NCBI RefSeq assembly: GCF_006335145.1
Contig: NZ_VDMN01000001.1
Span: 1,736,001 to 1,800,000 of the forward strand
DNA: 64,000 bases
Direction of reading: 5' to 3'
Source of the DNA: Aliirhizobium smilacinae
GTDB lineage: Bacteria; Pseudomonadota; Alphaproteobacteria; Rhizobiales; Rhizobiaceae
This document shows, one piece after another, positions 44,488 through 53,041 of this stretch. The notes beneath the pieces are model-generated. The model did not search any database and was not told where the DNA came from. It was given only the letters and a program-made list of their open reading frames with translations. A program made the position numbers and the translations under genes. How positions within the stretch are numbered: position 1 is the first letter of the stretch; each line of letters opens with the position of its first letter.

Positions 44488-45414
44488 TTACAGCCCGATC
44501 TCGTTTGCAAATGGCGGGTTCGCCCCAGCGCGTGAGACGGTAACCGCAGCAGCCTTGGCGCCAAGCGCCAGCGCCGCGGCGATCTGGTCTTCGGTCAGCT
44601 TTGCCACCTGCGCCTTGGTGAGCAGGTTCTGCATCTTGAGCGATGCCAGAATGCCGGCATCGAACGTATCGCCGGCGCCGACCGTATCGACGACCGTCAC
44701 CCGTTCGCTCGGCACAGTCACCTTGTGATCCGCCGTGTAGCCGACGGCACCTTCGGCGCCGCGGGTGACGACGACAAGCTTGGCACCGTGATGCAGCCAA
44801 TGGCGGGCGAGCGTATCCTCATCACCTTCCAGCCCGAACCAGGCAAGATCCTCATCCGAGAACTTGACGATATCGGACATCGCCGCCATGCGGCGGATAC
44901 GGGCGAGATGGGATGCCTTGTCCTTGATGAAACCGGGGCGGATGTTCGGATCGAGCGAGATGACGCGCTTTTCATGTTCGCGAACCATCAGCGCCTCGTA
45001 GGTCGAGCCGCAGGGTTCAGGGATCAGGCTGATGGCGCCGAAATGCAACGCCTCGCATTCATCGCCAAGCGCCGGCAGATCGGCCTCGGTGATCATGCGG
45101 CCGGCCGTGCCTTCGTCATAAAAGGCGTAGGTCGCGTGGCCATCCACCAGCTTGACGAAAGCGATGGTCGAAGGGCGCGAGGCAATGGCGCAGTAGCTGA
45201 AATCGACATTGCTCTTGCGCAGCGTGTCGCGCAGGATATCGCCCATCATGTCGTCGGCGAGGCCGGTGAAGAAAGCAGCCGGGACGCCGAGACGCCCCAG
45301 CGCAATTGCGGTGTTGAAGACGGCACCACCCGCGTAAGGCGCAAAGCCCGGTTCACCGAGCGTGGTCTCACGCGGCAACATGTCGATCAAAGCTTCGCCG
45401 CAGCACAGGATCAT
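44488..45414 (-). CDS. PfkB-family sugar kinase, probably fructokinase
   Basis: A 308-residue ribokinase-fold kinase. MILCCGEALIDMLP, GGAVFNTAIALGRLGVPAAF (first PfkB signature) and VDTVGAGDTFDAGILASL (second signature with catalytic Asp and anion hole) are visible. Proximity to pgi supports fructose phosphorylation, but substrate is inferred. Start at 45414 has GGGAGG upstream; the much longer frame is spurious. Confidence 0.88.
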   Translation of the reverse strand: MILCCGEALIDMLPRETTLGEPGFAPYAGGAVFNTAIALGRLGVPAAFFTGLADDMMGDILRDTLRKSNVDFSYCAIASRPSTIAFVKLVDGHATYAFYDEGTAGRMITEADLPALGDECEALHFGAISLIPEPCGSTYEALMVREHEKRVISLDPNIRPGFIKDKASHLARIRRMAAMSDIVKFSDEDLAWFGLEGDEDTLARHWLHHGAKLVVVTRGAEGAVGYTADHKVTVPSERVTVVDTVGAGDTFDAGILASLKMQNLLTKAQVAKLTEDQIAAALALGAKAAAVTVSRAGANPPFANEIGL

Positions 45415-45472
45415 CGATTTCCTCCCCGAGATCATTGTTTCGCTCATCGATACCTGAGCTTTTATATCTGCG

Positions 45473-46168
45473 CTAGAGCGAAAGCTCAGACACCCCGCCA
45501 TTGCGGGCTGACCATTCAAGCGGCGCGTCGAGGAAGGATTCGACTTCCGACAGGGTCTTGTCGTCGAACAGCTTCTGCTCGCGGGCAACTGCGAGAACAT
45601 TACGCCAAGTCGAGATGTGATGAAGCTGGACATTGCCGTTTGCGAAACGCTGCTCGGCTTCCGGGTAGATGCCATAATAGAAGAGCGCAATGCCGTGATC
45701 GACAATACCGCCGGCAGCGCGGATCGCATCGATGAAAGTGAACATGGAGCCGCCGGCAGTGGTCAGATCCTCGATCACCAGGACGCGGGCGCCTTCCGGC
45801 ATATGACCTTCGATCTGTGCATTGCGGCCATGGCCCTTCGGCTTCTTGCGGCAATAGATCATCGGCAGGCCGAGACGCTCGGAGAGAAACGCTGCGAAGG
45901 GAATGCCCGCAGTTTCGCCACCGGCAATACAGTCGAATTTCTCGAAGCCGGCGTCACGCATGATGGTTGCTGCGGCAAAATCCATGACGGCAGAGCGAAT
46001 GCGCGGATAGGAGATCAGCTTGCGGCAATCGATATAGACAGGGCTCATCATGCCGGAGGAGAACTTGTAGGGCTTGTCGGCGCTGAAATGTACGGCTCCG
46101 ATCTCCCAGAGCATCTTTGCCATCAGTTCGGCCATTACATTTCGGTCGATAAATGTGGTCTGGATCAT
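45473..46168 (-). CDS. pyrE: orotate phosphoribosyltransferase
   Basis: A 231-residue enzyme. [20 protein letters not shown] near the N-terminus, [20 protein letters not shown] and the PRPP loop [17 protein letters not shown] are PyrE landmarks. It converts orotate and PRPP to OMP in pyrimidine synthesis. The pathway partner pyrC lies 1.4 kb away. Start at 46168 ([10 protein letters not shown]) was chosen; the upstream extension runs into a repeat element. Confidence 0.93.
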   Translation of the reverse strand: MIQTTFIDRNVMAELMAKMLWEIGAVHFSADKPYKFSSGMMSPVYIDCRKLISYPRIRSAVMDFAAATIMRDAGFEKFDCIAGGETAGIPFAAFLSERLGLPMIYCRKKPKGHGRNAQIEGHMPEGARVLVIEDLTTAGGSMFTFIDAIRAAGGIVDHGIALFYYGIYPEAEQRFANGNVQLHHISTWRNVLAVAREQKLFDDKTLSEVESFLDAPLEWSARNGGVSELSL

Positions 46169-46200
46169 GCCCGCTCCTTGATCGCTGCTTTTTTCATCCG

Positions 46201-46246
46201 CAAGTCCGAACGCGAAACCGCTGCACACTTTCGCTGGACATTGCTT
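46201..46246. repeat. RIME-type intergenic palindromic element, copy 2
   Basis: CAAGTCC, GAAC, GCGAAA, an eleven-base centre, TTTCGC, T, GGACATTG. Same spacing of arms and centre as the element at 41245-41294 with compensating base changes, so the pairing is conserved though the sequence differs. Confidence 0.5.
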
Positions 46247-46315
46247 GAAACCACGCGCCGCAATAGCAGCATGCGCAGGGCTTAGCCAGCGAAACAGCGA
46301 CGCAGCGCAAAGTTT

Positions 46316-47497
46316 TCAGGCTGAAGTGCGGCTGTCGGGCGATGGAGGGATGGACCGGAGATAGGAAGCGATTTCGACCCGATCGCGCCCGGCCCTCTTT
46401 GCCTCGTAAAGTGCGCCATCAGCAAGATTGAGGACGGCTTCGAACGGCTGGCCTTCGGGCAGCCCCACGGATACCCCCGCGCTGACCGTGCAGCGAACGA
46501 GTTTTCCATCGATGACGATATCGCGGGCGGCGAAACGCATCCGTACCGCGTTGGCGATCCGTTCGGCGCGGCCGGGCATGACCTCGCCGACGACCATGGC
46601 AAACTCTTCGCCCCCCAGTCGCGCAGCAGATGCCGCAGGAACCATCTCCGCCATCATATCCTGCGCAAAAAGTTTGAGAACCTCGTCCCCGGCAGAGTGG
46701 CCGAACCGGTCATTGATCGTCTTGAAGCGGTCGATATCGAAAACAATGACGGCCGTGGAGGCATTCAGCTTTCGTCCGCCATATTGATCGAACAGGGCCC
46801 TGCGATTGAGCAGGCCGGTCAGGGCATCGGTCATCGCCTCATGCCGGTGAATGGCCGCCATCCGCCATTGGTGAAGAGCAAGCGACAAGGCTCCGATACC
46901 AGTCATTCCGGCGATGCAGATGCCTATATTGAGATCCTCGGCCCAGTTCGTCGGCGCCTCTTTCAAGCTCAATCGGCCATCCGCGATCAGGACGGCAGCG
47001 CAGAGAGCGAACGAAAAGCCGCTGATGCAATAGAGAACGACCATGCCGACCAGAGGCCCGGGAGCCTCCTTGCGTGCCGTCCAGTACTGGCAGCCCGTGC
47101 CGACCAAAAGGATGGCCGTCAGCACGTTCATGATGATCAGGCCAAGACCGTTGAGGCCTACAAGGATGAGGGGCATGCCGAGCGCGAGGCTGACAAAGGA
47201 AAGCACACCGGCTAGGCGCCAGGGAGACGAGCCTGTACGGAACTGGACAGATGCCGCATAGATGGTGGAGAAACCGCACATCAGAAGCGCGTAGGCGATT
47301 GCGGCCGGAGCGATACCTGACTGTGCGGTGAAGGAACTGTAGGCCGCGATGCCGGCCACGATCAGGAAAAGCGAAATAACCAGGGTCAGAAGAAAGGAGT
47401 CCGCCCGGCGGGAAAACCAGGTACCGAACAAGGTGACCATCAGGCATGCGGCGGAAACACCAAGCGCAAGCAGAAGAGACTGATAGTCGAGCATCAT
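46316..47497 (-). CDS. membrane-bound diguanylate cyclase
   Basis: A 393-residue protein with six or seven N-terminal helices (about residues 8-205), then a GGDEF domain starting DALTGLLNRRALFDQ. The active site is RLGGEEFAMVV (GGEEF), with FDIDRFKTINDRFGH upstream. The RxxD inhibitory site five residues before GGEEF is absent, so product feedback may be lacking. It should make cyclic di-GMP. It stands alone between pyrE and pyrC. Confidence 0.92.
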   Translation of the reverse strand: MMLDYQSLLLALGVSAACLMVTLFGTWFSRRADSFLLTLVISLFLIVAGIAAYSSFTAQSGIAPAAIAYALLMCGFSTIYAASVQFRTGSSPWRLAGVLSFVSLALGMPLILVGLNGLGLIIMNVLTAILLVGTGCQYWTARKEAPGPLVGMVVLYCISGFSFALCAAVLIADGRLSLKEAPTNWAEDLNIGICIAGMTGIGALSLALHQWRMAAIHRHEAMTDALTGLLNRRALFDQYGGRKLNASTAVIVFDIDRFKTINDRFGHSAGDEVLKLFAQDMMAEMVPAASAARLGGEEFAMVVGEVMPGRAERIANAVRMRFAARDIVIDGKLVRCTVSAGVSVGLPEGQPFEAVLNLADGALYEAKRAGRDRVEIASYLRSIPPSPDSRTSA

Positions 47498-47551
47498 GCT
47501 GGATTTCTCTTCGAAGATTTCTTCAATATACGAGCAGAAGCTAAGATGAGA

Positions 47552-47581
47552 ATCTCTCCAAAGTGTTACCTTCGGAGAGAT
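47552..47581 (-). terminator. inverted repeat between pyrC and cyclase gene
   Basis: ATCTCTCC (47552) and GGAGAGAT (47574) form an 8-bp stem with a 14-base loop, 43 bases after the pyrC stop on the minus strand. No good T run; it may be a weak terminator. Confidence 0.35.
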
Positions 47582-47623
47582 ACAACCCGAATAAAATTAT
47601 TTCGGCAGTAACAATCGATAACG

Positions 47624-48664
47624 TCAGTCTACGACATTCCAGAAGATCTGGAAGCCGGGGTCGAAGACGGTGACCGCACCGGCACCGGTATCACGCTTTG
47701 CTGGAAATTCGACCTGAGCATCCTGTTTCTCAAGCGTGATCATCTCGGCATTAGGCTGCAGCCCGTACCAGGCGGGGCCATTCAGCGATGCAAATGCTTC
47801 CAGCTTGTCCAGTGCATTGTCCTGCTCGAAGACATGCGCAAGGCAGCTCATCGTGTTGACCGACGTATAGATGCCGGCGCAACCGCAGGCGCATTCCTTC
47901 AACGGATCGACATGCGGGGCAGAATCCGTGCCGAGGAAGAAGCGATGGTCGCCCGATGTCGCAGCGGCCCGCAACGCGAGACGATGGCTTTCGCGCTTGG
48001 CGACCGGCAGGCAATAATAATGCGGGCGGATGCCGCCGACGAGGATGTCGTTACGGTTGATGATCAGGTGATGGGTGGTGATCGTGCCCGCGAGGTTCGC
48101 CTTGGACGACTTGATATAGTCGATGCCATCCGAGGTCGTGACGTGTTCCATCGTCACCTTCAGTTCCGGAAGCCGCTTGCGCAACGGGTCGAGCACCGTT
48201 TCGATGAAGACTGCCTCGCGATCGAAGATATCGACCTCAGGCGTCGTGACTTCGCCATGCACGCAGAGCGGAAGGCCGATCTTTGCCATGCGCTCCAGAA
48301 CCGGCATGGCTTTTTCGAAATCACGCACGCCGCCATGGGAATTGGTCGTGGCACCGGCAGGGTAAAGTTTTACGGCGGTGATCAGCCCGCTTTTCTTGCC
48401 CTCTTCGACGTCATCCGGGTTGGTGTGCTCCGTCAGGTAGAGGGTCATCAACGGCTCGAACCTATGCCCCTTCGGCAAAGCAGCCATGATCCGCGTGCGG
48501 TATGCGGCGGCATCCGCCGTCGTCACCACCGGCGGAACAAGGTTCGGCATGATGATCGCGCGGGCGAAATGCCGGCTCGTATCTCCGATCACGCCTTCCA
48601 GCACGGCACCATCGCGCAGGTGGAGGTGCCAATCGTCAGGACGGCGAATCTGGAGCGTTTTCAT
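47624..48664 (-). CDS. pyrC: dihydroorotase, class II
   Basis: A 346-residue zinc amidohydrolase. [20 protein letters not shown] holds the HxH zinc pair, [15 protein letters not shown] the carboxylated Lys, VHGEVT and EHVTTSDG further zinc His, and FLGTDSAPH the catalytic Asp. It closes carbamoyl aspartate to dihydroorotate. E. coli-type length. Confidence 0.95.
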   Translation of the reverse strand: MKTLQIRRPDDWHLHLRDGAVLEGVIGDTSRHFARAIIMPNLVPPVVTTADAAAYRTRIMAALPKGHRFEPLMTLYLTEHTNPDDVEEGKKSGLITAVKLYPAGATTNSHGGVRDFEKAMPVLERMAKIGLPLCVHGEVTTPEVDIFDREAVFIETVLDPLRKRLPELKVTMEHVTTSDGIDYIKSSKANLAGTITTHHLIINRNDILVGGIRPHYYCLPVAKRESHRLALRAAATSGDHRFFLGTDSAPHVDPLKECACGCAGIYTSVNTMSCLAHVFEQDNALDKLEAFASLNGPAWYGLQPNAEMITLEKQDAQVEFPAKRDTGAGAVTVFDPGFQIFWNVVD

Positions 48665-48914
48665 GGATCTGTTCCGCTAAGAGTTTCGAGAATGTCGATC
48701 CCGCTTAACATCAAAGCAAACGTAAAGACAATCTAGCAGCCCGCCGAAGGATCACGGAAACCTCCAATCGCAATCGGCACTATGCGGCTAAGGTTCACGG
48801 GATCGTGCGAGTTGCGCAGGCTCTGAACGAAGGTTCTACGCAAAATACGCGGAACAAGCACGCGGGTGCTGCGTTCATTAAGCAATCTGAAAGTGTTTTG
48901 AGTCGGAGCGAACA

Positions 48915-49838
48915 ATGAAATCCCGGACTCTGAAAGTCAACAAGGGTTTTGCGATTACCACAGGTGCCGCTGTCGCGATTCTTGCGCTGACGGTTTCGCC
49001 CGACGCCGCGGAACGCAACAACCTCCTCCTCGCATCCGTCCAGCAAGGCGATTGTGATCGCCTGGCCGGCAGCCCCTACGACCAGCAGCGCAACGGCGAA
49101 TTTGCTCCGGTCAACATTGCCGATATCGGCAATCAGGCCGTCGAAGCATGCCGCATGGCTTTCGATACGACGGGAAACCCCCGTTTTGCCTACCAGCTCG
49201 GCCGCGCACTCAATAGCGTCGATGAACCCGATCAGGCAATGAGCGCCTACAACACGGCGGTGCAGAACGGTTACGCAGCGGCGATGGTCAATTACGGCAT
49301 GCTGATGGGCCGCCTCGGCGACGACAAGGCAGAGTTCGCCTATTATCAAAAGGCAGCCGACAGCGGCAACACTCTCGCCGCCTATAATCTCGGCGTTGCC
49401 TATCGTGACGGTCTCGGCACGCAGCCGGATGTCAACAAGGCACTGCAATGGTTCGAAAAGGCCGCGGCCGACGGTGACGACACTGCGGCGTTTAATATCG
49501 GTGCGATCTATGACGAAGGCCAGTTCGTCGATGCCGACGACCAGACGGCCATCGCCTGGTACGACCTTGCTGCCCAGCGCGGCAATACGGATGCGATGAT
49601 CAATCTCGGCATCATGTATGAAACCGGCGAAGGCATTGCGGCCAATGCCGAAAAGGCCGCCGAGATGTATCGTCAGGCAGCTGCAAAGGGTGACCTGTTC
49701 GGCGCTTCCAAATACGCGCAGTTCCAGGAACTGGGTATCGTGCCTGCACCCAATCAACAGGGCCTGGAAGGGGTAAGCTCCCTGGTCCTGAAACAGGGCG
49801 ACGTCGAGACGCCCGCCAAGATCGGCAGCGATATCTAA
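48915..49838 (+). CDS. exported Sel1-repeat protein
   Basis: A 307-residue protein with an N-terminal hydrophobic segment (FAITTGAAVAILALTVSPDA), then four or five Sel1/TPR-like repeats. Examples are AMVNYGMLMGRLGDDKAEFA, AAYNLGVAYRDGLGTQPDVN, AAFNIGAIYDEGQFVDADDQ and AMINLGIMYETGEGIAANAE. Such repeats scaffold protein contacts; in rhizobia the periplasmic regulator ExoR is one example, but this is not clearly ExoR. Likely periplasmic. Confidence 0.82.
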   Translation: MKSRTLKVNKGFAITTGAAVAILALTVSPDAAERNNLLLASVQQGDCDRLAGSPYDQQRNGEFAPVNIADIGNQAVEACRMAFDTTGNPRFAYQLGRALNSVDEPDQAMSAYNTAVQNGYAAAMVNYGMLMGRLGDDKAEFAYYQKAADSGNTLAAYNLGVAYRDGLGTQPDVNKALQWFEKAAADGDDTAAFNIGAIYDEGQFVDADDQTAIAWYDLAAQRGNTDAMINLGIMYETGEGIAANAEKAAEMYRQAAAKGDLFGASKYAQFQELGIVPAPNQQGLEGVSSLVLKQGDVETPAKIGSDI

Positions 49839-49842
49839 CAGA

Positions 49843-50883
49843 TCAAACGATATCGCCGGCCGAAGGGCCCCAGACGTCGGTCATGGCAAAACCATCGGCC
49901 AGCGGGTCGAACGGGTCGAGCGCGACCTGATGCAGACCGAAAGTGAATCCGCGGCCGGCGATCGTTGGAATGATTGCCGGCTTTCCCGCGACATGCGTTT
50001 CGGCGGCAAGGCCGACCTCGAATTGCGTGCCGATGATCGAGCGCGACAGGAATACGTCTCCGACCTTCACCTTGCGGCGCGCATGCAGCGTCGCAAGATT
50101 GGCAGAGTTACCCGTGCCGCACGGCGAGCGATCCGCCCTGCCCGGCCACATGGTGGTGCAGGTGCGAACGGTGCCATCGGCCTCCGTATCGCGAAACATT
50201 ACATAGGCGACACCTGAGATCGCCGGAATTTCCGGATGGACCACCGGGATTTGCCGGTTGATCAGATCCTTTAGGATCATGCCCGCCTGGACGAGCGCCG
50301 CCGCATTCTTCTTCTCGATGGTCAGGCCGATCTGGGAGACGTCCACCAGACCGTAGAAGATTCCGCCATAGGAGATATCCAGCGTGATCTCACCCCATTC
50401 CGGCGTGTGCAGTTTCACGTCCAGCTCGTGAACGAAAGACGGGACCATGGTGAGCTTTACCTTCTCGCAGCGACCGTCACGGCAGGTGGCCACAGCCCTG
50501 ACGAGACCGGCCGCCGTTTCCAGCGTGACGACCGTCTCCGGCTCCTTCATCTCGACGATACCGGCCTCCAGAAGCGCGGTTGTGGCGCAGATCGAGTTGG
50601 AGCCTGAGCTGGCATGTGCCTGATCCGGCTGCAGGATGATGAAGGCGGCATCCGCATCCGGGTGTTTTGGCGGCAGGAGAAGGTTGACGGAGCCGATCGG
50701 CGTGCCGCGTGGCTCGAGGCAGAGGAAGCGGCGAAGCTCCTGCCCTTTCGGGTCGGAATTCATCCAGGCGAGCTGCTCTGCGACGGTATTGCCGGGGATC
50801 TTCGGGACGCCACCGATCGCCACGCGACCAATCTCGCCTTCGGCATGAACATCCAGCAACTGGATCGTACGCTTCCATCTCAT
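49843..50883 (-). CDS. proline racemase family enzyme with Ser/Cys active site
   Basis: A 346-residue member of the proline racemase superfamily. The second catalytic residue is present as Cys255 in DRSPCGTGNSA. The first is changed: the usual M-C-G-H is S-S-G-S (92-95), so Ser93 replaces the Cys and Ser95 the His. The family includes proline racemase and 4-hydroxyproline epimerase (Cys/Cys), trans-3-hydroxyproline dehydratase (Thr/Cys) and a Ser/Cys group. So epimerase or dehydratase of a hydroxyproline is likely, but which cannot be decided here. No catabolic partner genes are adjacent. Confidence 0.85.
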   Translation of the reverse strand: MRWKRTIQLLDVHAEGEIGRVAIGGVPKIPGNTVAEQLAWMNSDPKGQELRRFLCLEPRGTPIGSVNLLLPPKHPDADAAFIILQPDQAHASSGSNSICATTALLEAGIVEMKEPETVVTLETAAGLVRAVATCRDGRCEKVKLTMVPSFVHELDVKLHTPEWGEITLDISYGGIFYGLVDVSQIGLTIEKKNAAALVQAGMILKDLINRQIPVVHPEIPAISGVAYVMFRDTEADGTVRTCTTMWPGRADRSPCGTGNSANLATLHARRKVKVGDVFLSRSIIGTQFEVGLAAETHVAGKPAIIPTIAGRGFTFGLHQVALDPFDPLADGFAMTDVWGPSAGDIV

Positions 50884-51104
50884 GGCACTCGACTCCGAAC
50901 GGACAGCAGCGGCTCAGCCGGCTGCAGCAAAGAACTGATTCACAGGTCTGTTCTGGATAGCGCAAGCCGTGTGCTCTGCCCATCGGGCACGCACTTAAAC
51001 GGTGTGAAATTTTCCACGAGATAGGGATCGAACCGGCATATTCCGGATGGCAACGGCAAAGCATGTTGCCGCGCGATATTCAGTGATCAATTGGAAAGAA
51101 AGAA

Positions 51105-51181
51105 TGGCGCACCCGAAGAGATTCGAACTCCTGACCCCCAGATTCGTAGTCTGGTGCTCTATCCAGCTGAGCTACGGGTGC
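51105..51181 (-). tRNA. tRNA-Arg (ACG anticodon)
   Basis: On the minus strand: acceptor GCACCCG/CGGGTGC, D-arm GCTC/GAGC, anticodon stem CCAGA/TCTGG with loop CTACGAA (ACG), T-arm AGGAGTTCGAATCTCTT, discriminator G and encoded CCA. 77 nt. Confidence 0.95.
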
Positions 51182-51316
51182 GTCTGTCAGCGGTGTGTTC
51201 CGCTGGCGTGGCGATCCTCTAAAGGCTGCCGAGAAGGATTGCAAGCGATTATTCCCGGCTTGATGTCATTTTATCTTCAAAAAACAAACAAGCCTTTGTT
51301 TTTGCGTGTTTTTTAC

Positions 51317-52813
51317 TCACGCCCTGGCGCGGTAGTCCTCCAGGGAGACCGGGCGGTCGGGAATTTCGATGCGGAATTGCGTGCCCGGACCGGGCTTTTC
51401 AACGAGGGCGATCGTGCCGCCATGGGCCAGCACAAGCTCGCGTGCGATAACCAACCCCAACCCCGTGCCACCCGAACGCGCAGACCCCCTGAAAGCGGAG
51501 AACAGGTTCTCGCGTGCCTTACGTGGCATGCCGGGCCCGGTGTCATCGACGGTGATGCTGACGACGCTGCCGAGGCGGTGGGCGGACAGGGTGACCCGTC
51601 GGACGACTTTCGGATCATTGGCATCATGGGTGAGCAAGGCCTGGACCGCGTTACGGCAAAGATTGTGAACCACACGGAAAATCTGTTCGCCGTCGCAATC
51701 GACTTCCACGTCTTCCGATATCTGCTCGATGAACTCGATACCGGCATCCGGATCGATGGCCAGCATGTCGCGCACTTCCTGGCAAAGGTCGTTCAGATTG
51801 ACCCGCCGGCGGCGTGGGGCAGCCTCCGATGCCTGACCATAGGCCAGAACCTCGTTGGTATAACCAACCGCCCGGTCGATGGTACGCAACAGCTTCGGGG
51901 CGAAGCTTCTGACCATCGGATCTTCGACATCCGTCAAGCGGTCGGACATCAGCTGAGCCGAGGCGAGGATGTTGCGCATGTCGTGGTTGATCTTCGATAC
52001 GGCGAGGCCCAGATCCGCGAGATTCTTCTGCTGCTTCAGCGTTCTCTGAAGCTCGACCTGCATTGCCGCAAGATGCCGCCCAGCCACGGCCAACTCACCG
52101 CGGGAACGATCGGCGGAGAAAACGCGGGTGGGATCGTCCGGCCGCTCGGAAAACAGCTGCATGCTGTGCGTCAACCGCCGGATCGGCGAAATCATCATCC
52201 GATTGATCGCGAGGAAGATAAGCACCGCCGTGATCAGGGAAATCAGCAGGGAGATCAGAAACATCGTCTTCGAATATTTCAGCATGTCCTTGCGAAGGGC
52301 GGTATCGGTCATGACCAGTTCTATGATCATGTCGCTTTCGCCGACCGGTCCGAAAACGCGCATCACCCGGTTGCCACCGAAGACAAGCGTATCCAGTGAA
52401 TCGCGCATCGAGCCGAGCAGAGATGTGTGGGCAAGATCGTACTGGGCATCGACTTCCGGCGGGACTTCGATCGCGGCCAGCAGCCGGGACGTTCCGTCCT
52501 TGCGCAATGCAATGACCTTGGTCCCCGTCGCCAGCAGCGTATCGTCCTGTACGGCGCGCGGCAGTTCGGCAGGTTGAAGCCCATCGATCACGATGCCGGC
52601 GGCGGCGGCGGTATCAAGGCGGTCACGCAGCCAGTTCATGCGCATGCCGGAAATGGACGGCATGAAGATCAGGATTTCGGCCAGCATGACGAATATAACT
52701 GTCAGCCACAGCAAACGACCGGAGAGCCCGCGCAGGATCGTCGGCATCGGCTCCGGTCCGGCGCCGTCTGGCCAGGTTCCCTGACGTTCCGAGGTGTGAA
52801 CCTCGCTATCCAT
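51317..52813 (-). CDS. sensor histidine kinase
   Basis: A 498-residue membrane kinase. The first transmembrane helix is near 28-52 and the second near 180-205 (FLISLLISLITAVLIFLAI), with a periplasmic domain of about 125 residues. Then HAMP-like ISPIRRLTHSMQL, the H-box LAVSKINHDMRNILASAQLM, an N-box with NLCRNAVQALL, and G-boxes DDTGPGMP and GGTGLGLVIARELV. HDMRN instead of HELRN is characteristic of a rhizobial subgroup. No response regulator is adjacent, so it is an orphan kinase. Start at 52813 has GGAG six bases upstream. Confidence 0.88.
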   Translation of the reverse strand: MDSEVHTSERQGTWPDGAGPEPMPTILRGLSGRLLWLTVIFVMLAEILIFMPSISGMRMNWLRDRLDTAAAAGIVIDGLQPAELPRAVQDDTLLATGTKVIALRKDGTSRLLAAIEVPPEVDAQYDLAHTSLLGSMRDSLDTLVFGGNRVMRVFGPVGESDMIIELVMTDTALRKDMLKYSKTMFLISLLISLITAVLIFLAINRMMISPIRRLTHSMQLFSERPDDPTRVFSADRSRGELAVAGRHLAAMQVELQRTLKQQKNLADLGLAVSKINHDMRNILASAQLMSDRLTDVEDPMVRSFAPKLLRTIDRAVGYTNEVLAYGQASEAAPRRRRVNLNDLCQEVRDMLAIDPDAGIEFIEQISEDVEVDCDGEQIFRVVHNLCRNAVQALLTHDANDPKVVRRVTLSAHRLGSVVSITVDDTGPGMPRKARENLFSAFRGSARSGGTGLGLVIARELVLAHGGTIALVEKPGPGTQFRIEIPDRPVSLEDYRARA

Positions 52814-52903
52814 ACGGATCTCCAATTTCAGCCACGGGTTTCAACTCCCCGTGTATGCGTCCATTTTACCGCGTCACCAAGATTTGAACACCCCAGGCAA
52901 ACG

Positions 52904-52935
52904 CAAAAGGCGGAGGCAAACCGTGCCTCCGCCTT
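52904..52935 (-). terminator. terminator of the chemoreceptor gene
   Basis: AAGGCGGAGGCA and TGCCTCCGCCTT form a perfect 12-bp stem with a five-base loop. On the minus strand it is followed by TTTTG, about 105 bases after the chemoreceptor stop. Confidence 0.8.
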
Positions 52936-53041
52936 AAATTTCGGTAATGTTAGCACTGAAAGTATGCCCCAATCCCTCGGATTGGCTCATCAAACTTCAG
53001 GTCGTTATCTGATCGCAAGCCTTCATGCGACATGCGTCTGA

